Position numbers and translations under genes: made by a program | The notes under the pieces: model-generated | What the model was told of the DNA's origin: nothing | The model's database searches: none | The model's input: the letters and a program-made list of their open reading frames with translations, nothing else | Assembly: GCA_023101725.1 (NCBI GenBank) | Contig: JALJCO010010304.1 | Span: 587,431 to 651,430, forward strand | DNA: 64,000 nucleotides | DNA from: Atherinomorus stipes | Taxonomy: Eukaryota > Chordata > Actinopteri > Atheriniformes > Atherinidae | Direction of reading: 5' to 3' | Part shown: positions 61,818-64,000 of the stretch, piece after piece | Numbering within the stretch: the stretch's first letter is position 1 | Layout: each line of letters starts with the position of its first letter

Positions 61818-62338
61818 AGGGACTAGAGGCTGGAACTGTAAAAGTATAAACATCCATGTCCAGTTTTTTTAATGCTAATGGGTCATGAAGCCCTAAATCC
61901 AAAGTTAGAACAAGCCCACTCACATTTCTCTCTGTTGCCGTCAACAGGCTAGGTGCTGCACAATGTACTGCAATTTGTGGCCGAATTTCCATACGGGGTC
62001 CTGCGGATGTGACGTATAATTGACGCTGCATACGCAGGGACCCTACAGTTTTGATACAGAATTGATTCTTTATTTGATAAAGAATATGGTTACAAAAAAT
62101 TCAAGCACCTCAAGGGGATAGTTATGGATTCTTCTGCCATCAGAAAACAATACAGATCAACTGAAAGGCTACTAGAAAGTGGCCCAAGGAAGAAAAAGAC
62201 TTTATCAGCGTAGTAAACAACATTATAGCCTCGAGTCAAAAGCGCACTCCCGTGCTAAGCTATTGGTGGCTGCAGATATTTTCAGCGCTAGTTATAAGCC
62301 CTCACAAGTCTTATTTCTTAATCTTGCCTCTAGTCCCT
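61818..62338. mobile_element. TTAA-flanked MITE, copy C, inside Tc1
   Basis: The left junction TTAA (61814-61817) is intact and AGGGACTAGAGGCTGGAACT follows. The right end CTTGCCTCTAGTCCCT is preserved, but the distal TTAA has changed to TTGG. Copy C keeps a better right terminus than copy B. Confidence 0.85.
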
Positions 62339-62374
62339 TTGGGCAAACTAAAAGATCCTCAAAAGCTAGACATC

Positions 62375-63407
62375 ATGCTGTGATCCAAAGAAATTCAGGA
62401 AAAAAATGAGAAACCAAGTAATTGAGATGTATTAGTTTGGAAAAGGTTCCAAAGCCATTTCTAAAGCTTTGGGACTCCACCAAACTACAGTGAGAGCCAT
62501 TATCCACAGATGGCAAAAACATGGAACAGTGGTGAACCTTCCAGGAGTGCCCGGCTGATGAAAATTACCCCAAGAGCACAGCGACGACTCATCCAAAAGG
62601 TCACAAAAGCACCCCAGAACAACACGCAAGAACGTGCCTTACTTGCCTCAATTAAGGTCAATGTTCATGACTCCACCATAAGAAAGAGACTGGGGGCAAA
62701 ATGGCCTGCATGACAGAGTTCCAAGACCAAAACCACTGCTGATCAAAAAGAACATAAAGGCTCATCTCAGTTTAGCCAGAAAGCATCTCGATGATCCCAA
62801 GACTTTTGGGAAAATACTCTTGACTGACGAGACAAAAATTGAACTTTTTGAAGGTGTGGGTCCATTACATCTGGTGTAAAAGTAACACGGGGCATTTTAG
62901 AAAAGGAACATTATAACAACATTAAAATATGGTGGTTTTAGTGTGATGGTCTGGGGCTGTTTTGCTGCTTCAGGACCTTTAAGACTTGCTGTATTGGTAA
63001 ATGGAACCATGAATTCTGCTGTCTACCAAAAAATCCTGAAGGAGAATGTTCGGCCCATCTGTTGGTGACCTCGAGCTGAAGCACACTTGTTCTGCAGCAG
63101 GACAATGGTCCAGAACACACCAGCAAGTCCACCTCTGAATGGCTTAAGAAAAACAAAATTGAGGACTTTGGAGTGGCCTCGTCAAAGTCCCGACCTGAAT
63201 CCCATTGAGATGCTGTGGCATGACCTTAAAAAAGGCAGTTCATGCTGGAGAAGAAGCCTCAATGTGGCTGAATTACAACATTACAACAATGTCTACAAAG
63301 ATGAGTGGAACAAAATTCCTCCACATCGCTGTGACTACTCACAGCCATTTCGCCATGAAATGCTTGATTGCATTGTTGCTGCTAAGCGTGGCCCAACCAG
63401 TTATTAG
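62375..63407 (+). pseudogene. Tc1 transposase (right copy), frameshifted
   Basis: The presumed start ATG is 62375-62377, followed after one codon by TGA (62381-62383), as in the left copy. The DNA-binding half is readable in pieces (62510-62713: PRAQRRLIQKVTKAP, IKVNVHDSTIRKRL). A TDE block holding the first catalytic Asp lies near 62824-62832. The C-terminal third is well kept in 63087-63407 with [16 protein letters not shown], including the catalytic Glu, and ends ...AAKRGPTSY. Several frameshifts separate these parts. It is dead, but its C-terminus is better preserved than in the left copy. Confidence 0.9.
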
Positions 63408-64000
63408 CTTTAGGGGCAATCACTTTTCACACAGGGCCATGTGGGTTTGGATGTTTTCCCATAAAAATAAAAATCTCATTTAAAAGTGCATTTTGTGTTT
63501 GTAACATCTTTGCCTCACATTTATTTTGATATCTGAAACGTTTAAGTGTGACTAACATGCAAAAAAGTAAGAGGAAATCAGGAAAGGGGGCAAAAACTTT
63601 TTCACACAACTGTACTTGCTGTGAATGCAAACATTCAAACAAACGGTCTGCATCTGTGAATATACTTACTGGAGCACATCACGGCCCAAACGTCAATACC
63701 AGAGGCTCCCGCCAGGAGGCGAGCACAGCAGATGGACATTGAGGTTGTGAAAAGATCAATCTGCCGGTCAGGTTGTATTTCCAGGGAAGTGGCATTACCT
63801 AAAACATGTACAATCTGTTTCCAGCTATAAAGACACGCGTGTTCGTCACTGTACAATGGGAGGAAAACTCATTTAAATGCCTGTGGTGGCGTGCAAGGTA
63901 AGAGAGACTCCTTCAAAACAACTTGCACATTGTGTTTACCTCTGGCATTTTGTGTTCACACATTTGTGCTCATGAGTACCACTTGGGTTCAAGTCAATAT

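Larger units (their letters stand above)
61528..63612 (+). mobile_element. Tc1-family element containing a TTAA MITE (right copy)
   Basis: The left end CAGTTGTGTGAAAAAGTGTT is preceded by TA (61526-61527) and the right end is followed by TA (63613-63614). The MITE at 61818-62338 sits at the same internal position as in the left copy. The transposase is on the plus strand and broken. Confidence 0.9.
61434..64000. repeat. Right arm of the large inverted duplication
   Basis: Reverse complement of 51299-53861, with inner flank 61434-61525, Tc1 61528-63612 and outer flank 63615-64000. It is cut by the window end, so its outer limit is unknown. Confidence 0.9.

Overview
The window looks like intergenic or intronic DNA from a teleost fish. 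The call rests on the repeat content: Rex3-like RTE and L2-like non-LTR retrotransposons, Tc1-family elements of fish type, many non-autonomous hAT elements with 8-bp target-site duplications, tRNA-derived SINEs and short foldback elements. The DNA is AT-rich with long microsatellites and has no operon structure. I found no convincing host-gene exon, tRNA gene, rRNA or CRISPR array. Nearly every long open frame is either a broken transposon gene or chance.

Layout. 1-5000: mostly unassigned, with one terminal-inverted-repeat (TIR) element at 1697-2450. 5-12 kb: a strong small hairpin, a SINE 3' part, a MITE, a LINE tail, a pair of diverged inverted arms (8.4-10.1 kb) and a hAT element (10359-11593). 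13-16.4 kb: a composite palindrome whose arms flank a LINE tail and a TIR element carrying a THAP-type zinc-finger exon. 17.3-17.9 kb: a minus-strand SINE split by a perfect palindromic insertion. 19.0-19.5 kb: a TIR element with an unusually long target duplication. 21-22.7 kb and 25.9-27.9 kb: three-level nests of DNA elements, the second holding a G-rich TTAA-flanked element. 30.2-34.0 kb: a decayed plus-strand LINE with recognisable endonuclease and reverse transcriptase, followed by a Rex3-like fragment. 37.4-38.3 kb: minus-strand L2-like reverse transcriptase. 39.7-40.9 kb: minus-strand Rex3-like fragment. 42.3-47.8 kb: a microsatellite, several MITEs, a complete but dead Tc1 element and a SINE head. 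49.6-50.6 kb: a ~1-kb foldback element.

The most striking large structure is an inverted duplication. A unit of at least 2.55 kb at 51299-53861 recurs in reverse complement at 61434-64000 and runs off the window end. Each arm holds a Tc1 element, and each Tc1 holds the same TTAA-flanked MITE at the same position. Both transposase genes carry the same early stop codon, so the arms are copies of one assembled and already damaged unit. The ~7.6 kb between the arms is filled with hAT-type and other non-autonomous elements, three of them with perfect 8-bp target duplications.

Nothing here forms a working pathway. The reverse transcriptase and transposase genes are all broken. The value of the window is its insertion stratigraphy: which element landed in which.
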